Origin: Fusobacteriaceae bacterium
GTDB lineage: Bacteria > Fusobacteriota > Fusobacteriia > Fusobacteriales > Fusobacteriaceae
Direction of reading: 5' to 3'
Length of the DNA stretch: 5,425 nt
NCBI GenBank assembly: GCA_900764925.1
Contig: CAAFPW010000043.1
Location: forward strand, 1-5,425
The stretch's first letter is position 1. Every line of letters starts with the position of its first letter. A model generated the notes under the pieces. That model was given only the letters and a program-made list of their open reading frames with translations. It was not told the origin of the DNA and searched no databases. A program made the translations under genes and the position numbers. Shown here piece by piece: positions 1-5,425 of the stretch.

Positions 1-130
1 AATATAATATTTAATTTAAAATTTTTTTATCATAGAAAGTATAAATTTACAGAAAAAATCTCATACTCTCGAGAAATACACAAAATTATTTATGCTCTCC
101 TTTTTTTTAATTTTTTAAATTGAATACTTC
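1..130. other. A/T-rich intergenic flank, no gene seen
   Basis: This stretch lies downstream of the leftward oxidoreductase gene. It is almost all A and T, with homopolymer runs such as T8 at 101-108, and has no reading frame of useful length with a start and ribosome site. A weak imperfect hairpin (71-78 AAATA/GAG arm against 87-97 TATTT/CTC arm, with a bulge) sits before the T8 run when read rightwards. It could be a poor terminator for a gene to the left, or nothing. I see no convincing intrinsic terminator for the leftward operon here, so its transcript may end beyond the window or by another mechanism. Confidence 0.5.
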
Positions 131-2683
131 TTATTTATCTAATAATTCTTTAGTAGCCAATCTATTTGCCCACATTTCATCTTCCGATTTATAACTTCTC
201 TTTTCAAAAGTACTTTCATTATAGGATTCGCCAAATAGTAAATCTAAGATATGTAAAGAATCTTTACCAGCAGCTTCTAAAGTACCTCTACAAGAGCCAC
301 AATAAGAGATTATAGAATCTTGTGTACAGTCATTAACTCTTCTAGTATATATCTCTTTATAAAGTTCTGGATTAGATGTACAAACCATTCCACCTACTCC
401 GCAACATCTAGTATTTCTACCAATGTTATTCATCTCTTCAAAATTATATCCCATCTCTTTTAATATCCACCTGATACTTTCGTGATGAGATATTATATCT
501 CTTGTAACACAAGAATCATGGATATTGAATGTTATAGGGCTATTCTTTCCTTTTCCAATAGCTTCTTTAGGGATACCTATTTTTTCCTTCATCAAATCCC
601 AGTAAGAGATAACATTTTTATCACTTGTATCACTGAAAGTTTTAAAACAAGATGGACAGATAGTTATAATAGTATCAGCACCAATTCTTTCTATCTCATC
701 ATTTGCTAATCTGTTTCTAAGAATAAACTTGTCCTCTTCTCCAATCATCTTAGTAACCTTTCCACAACATCTCAACATAGCAGAAACATCATCTCCTAAA
801 GTTTCTTGAAGATGCCTATAAACCTTATCTACCAATTCAGGCTTATAAGCTGGGATTGTACATCCAGGTACAAAGACATATTTAGGGGACTTTTTATTCT
901 GATTAGATGTACAGTATTGAGAACTACACTCTAATCTTTGCACTCTATCTGTATCTATAAACTCCTCAATTACCTGTTTATTTCCATTATCTCTGATATA
1001 TTGATTTTTCATCTCTGTAAAATTACTTCTTAAATCCAAATCCTTTGGACACTTAATAGTACATTGTGAACATTCATTACAAGAGAAGGCAATCATCTTG
1101 TCCATATGCTCATACCCTTTTTCAAGATAATCTCTAAATAACTCTTTAGGACAAGATGTGAAATTTTTCAACATCATACACTCTTTCATACAGAGTCTAC
1201 ACTCACATTGACGGCATCTATCAGCTTCGTATTGAGCCTGTTCAGGAGTATATCCCAGAGATACTTCAACAAATGATTTGATTCTCTCTTGTGGGTCAAG
1301 TTCAGGAATATCTACTCTTCTTTCAAAGAACTCTTCCCAATTTACCTCTCTTTTTAATTTTGTATCATAACTACTTGTATCTTTTAAATCTCTACCAGCA
1401 ACTAAATCTTCCTTTTTCAAGAATCTATCTAAAGATTCAGCAGCACGACGTCCAGTAGCCATAGCTTGTATAACAATTACAGACTCTCCACTTGCATCTC
1501 CAGCTATAAAGATTTTAGGATTATCTTTACTTTGTAGAGTTAATTTATCACATTCAAAAGTAGAGTTTCCTCTTTGAGTTAAGATATTTTTAGCAAAATC
1601 TCCATCTACAACTTGTCCAATGGCGAAGATTATCGTATTTATCTCAATCTCTTTTATATCATTCTCATCAAACTGAGGAGAGAATTTACCCTCTTCATCA
1701 AAAAGAGATGTACATTTTTTAGCAGTAATTTTTTCCAGTCTATTTTTAAAGTCAACAGTAATATTTTTAACTCCATATCCATGAATGAATTTTATTCCCT
1801 CTTCAAAAGCTCCCTTTACCTCATGTTTAGATGCAGTCATAGAGTCAAAAGAGTCCTCTAGTGCTAGAGAGAATACCTCTTCAACACCATTTAATCTTCT
1901 AGCTACTCTAGCACAGTCCATAGCAACATCTCCACCACCTACAACTAAAACTCTCTTTCCAAGAGTTACAGATTGTTTATCTAAAGAGACAGCTCTTAAG
2001 AAGTCACTAGCGTTTGTAATATCTGGAGAGTTTATATTACTTCCGTTTCTTCCCTTATGTTTACCAATAGCTACCACTACACCATCAAAATTTTCTACAA
2101 GGGAGTTAAACTCAATATCCTTACCAATTTCACAATTCATTTGGAACTTTACACCAAGTTTTTCTAAATAAGAGATCTCCCAGTTTAGAATATTTTTAGG
2201 TAATCTGTATTCAGGTATACCAACTGCCATCATTCCACCTTTAACAGGAAGTTTTTCAAAAACAGTAACCTCATATCCTTTTCTAGCCATATCCAAAGCT
2301 GATTGTAATCCAGCAGGTCCAGCTCCAATTATAGCTACTTTTTTTTCATTAGATGGAGCTTTTTCCATACTCCAAAGTTTTTCATTGTCGTAGTTATCTG
2401 CTATATATCTTTTAAGTCCAGCTATTGACATAGGAGAGTGTATTTCAGATATTTTACATTTTCCCTCACAAGGATGAGCACAAACTCTTCCTAAAGAGCC
2501 AGGTAAAAATAGTTTTTCTCTAATAGTTAGAAGAGCTTCCTCTCCTTTTCCCTCTCTTAGAAGTCTTATATATTCTTTAACATCTGTATGCATAGGACAA
2601 TTTGTGACACAAGCAGGGTTTTCTTCTCCCATACACTCAGATACAATTTTATTCATATTTGCTATTATCTCAGCTTTTAACAT
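131..2683 (-). CDS. FAD/NAD(P)-dependent oxidoreductase fused to HdrC/HdrB-like iron-sulfur modules
   Basis: An 850-residue soluble, presumably cytoplasmic redox enzyme. Domains in order: (1) about 1-105, a GltD-type N-terminal iron-sulfur domain with Cys 17, 25, 29, 68, 72 and 76; (2) about 115-420, a two-dinucleotide-binding flavoprotein, with the FAD motif GAGPAG at 120-125, the NAD(P) motif GGGDVAMD at 249-256 and the C-terminal FAD motif FIAGDASGE at 392-400; (3) about 487-550, an HdrC/GlpC-like dicluster region with Cys 490, 493, 495, 498, 502, 511 and a classical CxxCxxCxxxCP at 535-546; (4) about 600-815, two CCG domains, each with the full C...CC...CxxC set (608, 639/640, 676/679; 725, 760/761, 795/798). 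By family knowledge, parts 1-2 pass electrons between NAD(P)H and iron-sulfur centres, and parts 3-4 resemble heterodisulfide reductase subunits C and B. Start at 2683 is fixed by AGGAGG six bases upstream. It is second in an operon, 10 bases after the transporter. The real substrate is unknown; disulfide, quinone, hydroxy-acid or ferredoxin chemistry are all open. Confidence 0.9.
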   Translation of the reverse strand: MLKAEIIANMNKIVSECMGEENPACVTNCPMHTDVKEYIRLLREGKGEEALLTIREKLFLPGSLGRVCAHPCEGKCKISEIHSPMSIAGLKRYIADNYDNEKLWSMEKAPSNEKKVAIIGAGPAGLQSALDMARKGYEVTVFEKLPVKGGMMAVGIPEYRLPKNILNWEISYLEKLGVKFQMNCEIGKDIEFNSLVENFDGVVVAIGKHKGRNGSNINSPDITNASDFLRAVSLDKQSVTLGKRVLVVGGGDVAMDCARVARRLNGVEEVFSLALEDSFDSMTASKHEVKGAFEEGIKFIHGYGVKNITVDFKNRLEKITAKKCTSLFDEEGKFSPQFDENDIKEIEINTIIFAIGQVVDGDFAKNILTQRGNSTFECDKLTLQSKDNPKIFIAGDASGESVIVIQAMATGRRAAESLDRFLKKEDLVAGRDLKDTSSYDTKLKREVNWEEFFERRVDIPELDPQERIKSFVEVSLGYTPEQAQYEADRCRQCECRLCMKECMMLKNFTSCPKELFRDYLEKGYEHMDKMIAFSCNECSQCTIKCPKDLDLRSNFTEMKNQYIRDNGNKQVIEEFIDTDRVQRLECSSQYCTSNQNKKSPKYVFVPGCTIPAYKPELVDKVYRHLQETLGDDVSAMLRCCGKVTKMIGEEDKFILRNRLANDEIERIGADTIITICPSCFKTFSDTSDKNVISYWDLMKEKIGIPKEAIGKGKNSPITFNIHDSCVTRDIISHHESIRWILKEMGYNFEEMNNIGRNTRCCGVGGMVCTSNPELYKEIYTRRVNDCTQDSIISYCGSCRGTLEAAGKDSLHILDLLFGESYNESTFEKRSYKSEDEMWANRLATKELLDK

Positions 2684-2696
2684 CTATATCCTCCTA
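2684..2696 (-). promoter_or_regulatory. Shine-Dalgarno overlapping the transporter stop codon
   Basis: On the minus strand AGGAGG (2695-2690) lies six bases before the oxidoreductase ATG (2683-2681). It shares bases with the TAG stop of the transporter (2696-2694). Ribosomes ending the transporter therefore sit directly on the next ribosome site, so translational coupling of the two proteins is likely. This overlap is the best evidence that the two genes form one transcript. Confidence 0.85.
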
Positions 2697-3614
2697 TCCT
2701 TTTTTCTTAGGTTCAATTGCAAAAATAAATACACCAGCTACTATTACTAATCCCCAGATAATCAAGTGAAGATTAGTAGGAGCACCAAATAGTACAATAC
2801 TAAATACTATTGTCCAAAGTGCAGCTGTTGAGTTAAGAGCAGTCCCCATAGCAGCTCCAATTAGATCCACAGCTTTGTACCAACATAAATAAGTTATAGC
2901 TCCAAGTATTGCAATTCCAGCAAATTTTAGAAATACTCCTGTTTTTACAACTTCAAGAGCAGTATTAATCTCTCCAGATAGAGGTAAAACAAGTAATCCA
3001 TAAACAATCATAGAAACAAAATATCTCAAGCAAAGAAATTGTTGAGGAGTAGCTTGAATATGATCCTCATCTTTTATATGTTTCATAGCAAATCCAATGA
3101 TTACCCCTTCAGATGCCCAACCAAGTACAGCTAGTAGAGCGAAAAGTATTCCAGTTCCAAATGTTGAAGGAATATCCCCAGTAGGTTTAAATCCTAACAT
3201 AAAAGAACCAAGTAAACTTACAAAAATTCCTAAAGCAGCTCTTTTAGATAATTTTTCCTTAAGTAAGAAATATGATAATAATGCCCCAACTCCTGGATAG
3301 ATAACAGAGATACTAGAAGCATATGGAGCAGTAGCATATTTGATAGCAAGTAGATAAGCACTCATACCCACAGGAGCTCCTACTAAAGCAGCCACAGCAG
3401 TAGCCTTTCCCTTCTTTGTTTTTAAAAGTTGAAAACTTCCACATAGTTGTTTTGATAAAAGTAGAGTTAATCCAATCCAAATAAAGGCAAAACTATCGTG
3501 AAAGAATGCAGAAACTAATGGAGCTACCCCTACTACACCCATCAAAGTAGAGTCAAGTCCCCATGCTAAACCAACAGTGATTCCTAATAAAGTACCCTTT
3601 GTCCTATTATTCAT
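2694..3614 (-). CDS. DMT-superfamily (EamA-type) membrane transporter
   Basis: A 306-residue integral membrane protein of the drug/metabolite transporter superfamily. The length and the two tandem five-helix EamA halves are typical of the family. Hydrophobic segments fall at roughly 8-27, 31-54, 69-91, 95-118, 125-142, 153-178, 192-214, 227-247, 252-277 and 282-300. The end of the first half shows the usual EamA pattern around YPGVGALLSYFLLKEKLS (106-123), and the protein ends in a basic tail, EPKKKG. Members move amino acids, nucleosides, sugars, carboxylates or other small metabolites in or out; the substrate and direction cannot be read here. The ATG at 3614-3612 is supported by AAGGAG (3627-3622), seven bases upstream. 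It is the first gene of the leftward operon, downstream of a sigma54-type promoter, and co-translated with the oxidoreductase. That suggests it handles that enzyme's substrate or product (inference). Confidence 0.9.
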   Translation of the reverse strand: MNNRTKGTLLGITVGLAWGLDSTLMGVVGVAPLVSAFFHDSFAFIWIGLTLLLSKQLCGSFQLLKTKKGKATAVAALVGAPVGMSAYLLAIKYATAPYASSISVIYPGVGALLSYFLLKEKLSKRAALGIFVSLLGSFMLGFKPTGDIPSTFGTGILFALLAVLGWASEGVIIGFAMKHIKDEDHIQATPQQFLCLRYFVSMIVYGLLVLPLSGEINTALEVVKTGVFLKFAGIAILGAITYLCWYKAVDLIGAAMGTALNSTAALWTIVFSIVLFGAPTNLHLIIWGLVIVAGVFIFAIEPKKKG

Positions 3615-3658
3615 TTAAAAACTCCTTCTATAAAAATTTAAAATTATATTAAAATAAT

Positions 3659-3677
3659 AAGCAAGATTTATACCAAA
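3659..3677 (-). promoter_or_regulatory. Sigma54 (-24/-12) promoter for the transporter-oxidoreductase operon
   Basis: Read on the minus strand, TGGTATAAATCTTGC (3675-3661), flanked by T on both sides, fits the RpoN consensus TGGCAC-N5-TTGC. The GG and GC elements have exactly the required spacing, and the GG is followed by T-A-T where C-A-C is consensus. Transcription would start near 3649, giving a leader of about 35 bases before the transporter ATG, with the AAGGAG site inside it. The divergent neighbour encodes a GAFTGA-bearing sigma54 activator, which makes a chance match much less likely. No well-spaced sigma70 promoter competes in this gap. Confidence 0.75.
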
Positions 3678-3697
3678 TAAAAATAGCTTAAAAACAT

Positions 3698-3710
3698 TAT
3701 AATTTTGATA
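3698..3710 (-). promoter_or_regulatory. Possible IHF/HU-type bending site
   Basis: The minus strand reads TATCAAAATTATA, a one-mismatch match to the IHF consensus WATCAANNNNTTR. It lies between the sigma54 promoter (3661-3675) and the putative activator sites (3771-3795), where a DNA bend would help looping. The region is so A/T-rich that a match may be accidental, and I do not know whether this organism has a sequence-specific IHF. Confidence 0.25.
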
Positions 3711-3751
3711 TATACAAAAAGATAATTATAGTAAAATGTAATTTTTTGTTA

Positions 3752-3757
3752 TATAAT
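3752..3757 (+). promoter_or_regulatory. Likely sigma70 -10 element for the activator gene
   Basis: A perfect TATAAT predicts a transcript start near 3764 and a leader of about 44 bases before the ATG at 3808. No good -35 hexamer sits 16-18 bases upstream (TAGTAA at 3729-3734 is poor), so the promoter may be weak or may need help. The activator's putative binding site begins just after the predicted start point, so bound protein could block this promoter. Confidence 0.5.
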
Positions 3758-3770
3758 CTATGTAAATAAA

Positions 3771-3795
3771 AATGACAGTGTCATTATTAATGACA
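3771..3795. promoter_or_regulatory. Triple half-site inverted repeats, putative activator (UAS) site
   Basis: Three copies of one heptamer occur in 25 bases: AATGACA (3771-3777), TGTCATT (3779-3785, inverted) and AATGACA (3789-3795). The first pair makes a 15-base palindrome centred on 3778. The second pair makes a 17-base perfect palindrome, TGTCATTATTAATGACA (3779-3795), centred on 3787. Fis-type HTH proteins bind as dimers to such dyads, and two overlapping dyads suit cooperative loading of an AAA+ oligomer. The site lies about 110-135 bases upstream of the sigma54 promoter, a usual enhancer distance, and inside the activator's own leader, which suggests autoregulation. That this activator is the protein that binds here is inference from position. 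Confidence 0.7.
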
Positions 3796-3801
3796 AAGGA
3801 G
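3795..3801 (+). promoter_or_regulatory. Shine-Dalgarno that sets the activator start at 3808
   Basis: AAAGGAG lies six bases before the ATG at 3808-3810, ideal spacing. The first in-frame ATG (3772) has only TATGTAAATAAAA in front of it, with no purine-rich site, and would start about eight bases from the predicted transcript start. Confidence 0.8.
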
Positions 3802-3807
3802 TTTGAT

Positions 3808-5115
3808 ATGATAACTTGGAGCATTATGGATAAAATTGATATAGGGGTAGCAGTTTATTCAAAAGATGGAAATATAGAGTATATAAATGAATATGGAGAT
3901 AGATATTTTAATAGAGGATATACTAACATTTTTGAGATTTTTTCAGAGCTGGATAGAGATGAACTTTCACAGGGAAACTTTAAAATTTTAAGTAAAAGCT
4001 ACAATGGTATATTTATAATGTTGTTTCCTCAAAAAGCTAGTGATAGATATTTGATTCTTTTTAAGGAACAAGAGTTTTTTAAATCTTTTTCAAATAAGGA
4101 GAGAAGATATCACAATGAAAATGAAGAGTATTCCTTTGATAATGTGATTGGGAAAAGCATAGCAATACAAAGGATAATAAAGGAGTGTAAAAAAATCTCT
4201 GAGAGTAATAGTAATCTCCTTATAACAGGAGAGAGTGGAACAGGGAAGGAATTTTTTGCAAGAGCTATTCACAATAGTAGTTCAAGGAGGGATTATCCAT
4301 TTATACCAGTTAATTGTGGGGCTATTCCAAGAGATTTGATAGAGAGTGAACTCTTTGGTTATGAGGGAGGAGCTTTTACAGGGGCTAATAAGCAGGGATA
4401 TATAGGGAAGTTTGAATTAGCTAATGGAGGAACAATATTTTTAGATGAAATAGGAGAGATGCCATTAAATATGCAAGTTTCTCTTTTAAGAGTTCTTCAA
4501 GATAAGTGTGTGACAAGAATAGGTTCAAAAAAATGTAATAGAGTTGACGTTAGAATAATAGCAGCTACTAATAAAGACTTGAAAAAATCTGTTCAAGAGG
4601 GGAAGTTTAGAAAGGATTTGTATTATAGGTTAAATGCTTTCAATATTCAATTGCCACCTCTTAAAGAGAGAATAGGAGATATCCCAATATTTTTAGAGTA
4701 TCTTTTAAAAGAAAAAAGTTTAGAATTAAATAAACCAATACCTAAAATGTCAGAAACTCTTTTTCAAAAGGTAATATCATATTGTTGGCCTGGTAATATT
4801 AGGGAGTTGGAAAATTTTGTAGAAAATTTTGTTGCTTTAGATGGGATAAGTACCTATGATATAAATTTTGATGAGTGCCACTGTATGACACATGACAATT
4901 TGGGAAATAGAATAAGTTATGAAAAAAGTAGTGGAATAGTTGAAAAAATAGAGGATAATAATGAGATTTTACCTTTTGTAGAACTTGAAAAAAGAGAGAT
5001 AAAGAAAGCTATGAAAGTTTATGAGGGGAATATGACAAAGATTGCAGCAGCTATAGGAATAAGTAGAAATGCACTGTATAATAAGATAAAAAGATATGAA
5101 ATTGAGGAAGGGTAG
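3808..5115 (+). CDS. Sigma54-dependent transcriptional activator, PAS-AAA+-Fis type
   Basis: A bacterial enhancer-binding protein of 435 residues from the start at 3808. The frame is open from an upstream ATG at 3772 (447 residues), but the Shine-Dalgarno and the palindromic site favour 3808. Domains in order: a PAS-like sensor at about 3-90 (IGVAVYSKDGNIEYINEYG near its start); a short linker; a sigma54-interaction AAA+ ATPase at about 110-340 with Walker A GESGTGKE (141-148), GAFTGA sigma54-contact loop (188-193), Walker B TIFLDE (209-214), sensor I AATN (252-255), arginine-finger segment FRKDLYYRLN (267-276) and sensor II WPGNIRELEN (327-336); a variable linker of about 50 residues; and a C-terminal Fis-type HTH at about 393-430. 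All motifs needed for ATP-driven opening of the sigma54 promoter are intact. There is no receiver domain, so it is probably a one-component sensor; the ligand is unknown. It is divergent from the transporter operon, which it probably controls from the site at 3771-3795. Confidence 0.93.
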   Translation: MITWSIMDKIDIGVAVYSKDGNIEYINEYGDRYFNRGYTNIFEIFSELDRDELSQGNFKILSKSYNGIFIMLFPQKASDRYLILFKEQEFFKSFSNKERRYHNENEEYSFDNVIGKSIAIQRIIKECKKISESNSNLLITGESGTGKEFFARAIHNSSSRRDYPFIPVNCGAIPRDLIESELFGYEGGAFTGANKQGYIGKFELANGGTIFLDEIGEMPLNMQVSLLRVLQDKCVTRIGSKKCNRVDVRIIAATNKDLKKSVQEGKFRKDLYYRLNAFNIQLPPLKERIGDIPIFLEYLLKEKSLELNKPIPKMSETLFQKVISYCWPGNIRELENFVENFVALDGISTYDINFDECHCMTHDNLGNRISYEKSSGIVEKIEDNNEILPFVELEKREIKKAMKVYEGNMTKIAAAIGISRNALYNKIKRYEIEEG

Positions 5116-5131
5116 TTCCTTCCTTTTATAT
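5104..5131 (+). terminator. Intrinsic terminator overlapping the activator stop codon
   Basis: GAGGAAGG (5104-5111) pairs with CCTTCCTT (5118-5125), giving six G/C-rich core pairs plus two weaker ones around a six-base loop. A run of T with a few A follows. The 5' arm encodes the last residues of the protein, and the TAG stop (5113-5115) lies in the loop. It would separate the activator transcript from the tRNA operon. Confidence 0.75.
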
Positions 5132-5215
5132 TTTATAAAAAATTAGAAAATGAAAGAAAAAAAGAAAATAAATTATTATTTTAAAATAATTTATAATAAA
5201 TAACTTTATTCTAAA

Positions 5216-5244
5216 TTGATTTATTATACAAAATAGGGTATTAT
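5216..5244 (+). promoter_or_regulatory. Sigma70 promoter of the tRNA operon
   Basis: TTGATT (5216-5221) and TATTAT (5239-5244) are 17 bases apart, each one or two bases from consensus. The start point would be near 5251, about 15 bases before the first tRNA. The preceding 60 bases are nearly pure A/T, as expected for an UP-element-like region at a strong stable-RNA promoter. Between terminator and promoter I see no gene. Confidence 0.7.
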
Positions 5245-5265
5245 ATACAAGCACGGTAAAGAAAT

Positions 5266-5341
5266 GGTCTCATAGCTCAGTTGGGAGAGCACCTGCCTTA
5301 CAAGCAGGGGGTCACAGGTTCAAGTCCTGTTGAGACCACCA
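5266..5341 (+). tRNA. tRNA-Val (anticodon UAC)
   Basis: A 76-base cloverleaf with encoded CCA. The acceptor GGTCTCA (5266-5272) pairs fully with TGAGACC (5331-5337), and the discriminator is A5338. The D stem is GCTC/GAGC (5275-5278, 5287-5290). The anticodon stem CCTGC/GCAGG encloses the loop CTTACAA (5297-5303), with anticodon TAC at 5299-5301. The T stem ACAGG/CCTGT encloses TTCAAGT. It decodes valine GUA and, by wobble, other GUN codons. All pairs are intact. Confidence 0.97.
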
Positions 5342-5347
5342 TAACAT

Positions 5348-5424
5348 GGGGGTGTAGCTCAGTTGGTTAGAGCGCATGCCTGTCACGCATGAGGTCGCGA
5401 GTTCGACCCTCGTCACTCCCGCCA
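5348..5424 (+). tRNA. tRNA-Asp (anticodon GUC)
   Basis: A 77-base cloverleaf six bases after the tRNA-Val gene and surely in the same transcript. The acceptor GGGGGTG (5348-5354) pairs with CACTCCC (5414-5420) through one G-U wobble; the discriminator is G5421 and CCA is encoded at 5422-5424. The anticodon stem CATGC/GCATG encloses CTGTCAC (5380-5386), with anticodon GTC at 5382-5384. The T stem is GCGAG/CTCGT with loop TTCGACC. It decodes GAU and GAC. The window stops one base after the gene, so further tRNAs may follow. Confidence 0.97.
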
Positions 5425-5425
5425 T

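Noticed and set aside
67..74. TCTCGAGA palindrome near the left edge
   Set aside because: It is short, with no loop, no T-run and no second copy; too little to call an operator or terminator.
482..2171. Several rightward open frames of 75-128 codons inside the oxidoreductase region
   Set aside because: They are antisense to a protein with continuous, recognisable domains, have no supported ribosome sites, and their translations show no family features.
3097..3300. Rightward 67-codon frame antisense to the transporter
   Set aside because: It is a shadow of the transporter coding sequence, with low-complexity content and no ribosome site.
3643..3648. TATAAT on the minus strand as a sigma70 -10 for the transporter
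   Set aside because: The hexamer 17 bases upstream is ATAAAT, not -35-like, and A/T-rich DNA gives many such matches. The sigma54 match is better spaced and fits the neighbour.
4090..4272. Leftward 60-codon frame within the activator, with a hydrophobic end
   Set aside because: It is antisense to the Walker A region of a well-conserved AAA+ domain; the hydrophobic look comes from A-rich coding DNA read backwards.
5170..5192. AAATTATT...AATAATTT inverted repeat between the activator and the tRNAs
   Set aside because: The eight pairs are all A-T with no T-run after them, in nearly pure A/T DNA. It is more likely part of an UP-like promoter region than a functional hairpin.
3615..5347. Cassette next to tRNA genes as an integrated mobile element
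   Set aside because: The protein genes lie on the 5' side of the tRNA operon behind its promoter. There is no integrase, no repeated tRNA 3' end, and no clear composition shift. Integration normally uses the tRNA 3' half.

Overview
The window is strongly A+T-rich. It carries three full-length protein genes and two tRNA genes. Codon use (AGA for Arg, A/T third positions), strong AAGGAG-type ribosome binding sites and the gene families present suggest an anaerobic low-GC bacterium. Fusobacteriaceae (Fusobacterium or a relative) is my first guess and a Clostridium-like Firmicute the alternative. This is inference from style, not a database match.

Layout. Positions 1-130 are an A/T-rich flank with no gene I can support. 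Positions 131-3614 hold a two-gene operon read leftwards: a ten-helix EamA/DMT-type transporter (3614 to 2694), then a large multidomain flavin/iron-sulfur oxidoreductase (2683 to 131). The second gene's Shine-Dalgarno overlaps the transporter stop codon. Positions 3615-3807 are a divergent regulatory region. A PAS-AAA+-Fis sigma54 activator follows, read rightwards (ORF open from 3772, start argued to be 3808, end 5115). It ends in a compact intrinsic terminator that overlaps its own stop codon. After an A/T-rich gap with a good sigma70 promoter come tRNA-Val(UAC) and tRNA-Asp(GUC), apparently the start of a tRNA operon running off the right edge.

How the parts may work together. The leftward operon has a well-spaced -24/-12 (sigma54) promoter match just upstream of the transporter. 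About 110-135 bp further upstream, in the leader of the divergent activator gene, lie three copies of the half-site AATGACA/TGTCATT forming two overlapping inverted repeats. This is the expected geometry for an enhancer-binding protein activating its neighbour from a distance, and the same site lies just downstream of the activator's own predicted start point, which would allow autoregulation. The activator has an intact GAFTGA loop and a single PAS-like sensor domain without a receiver, so it looks like a one-component sensor of a small ligand or redox state. The simplest reading is an inducible module: sense a metabolite, move it or a product across the membrane, and run a redox step on an enzyme joining a GltD-like NAD(P)H/FAD unit to an HdrC/HdrB-like iron-sulfur unit. 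The substrate cannot be read from the sequence.
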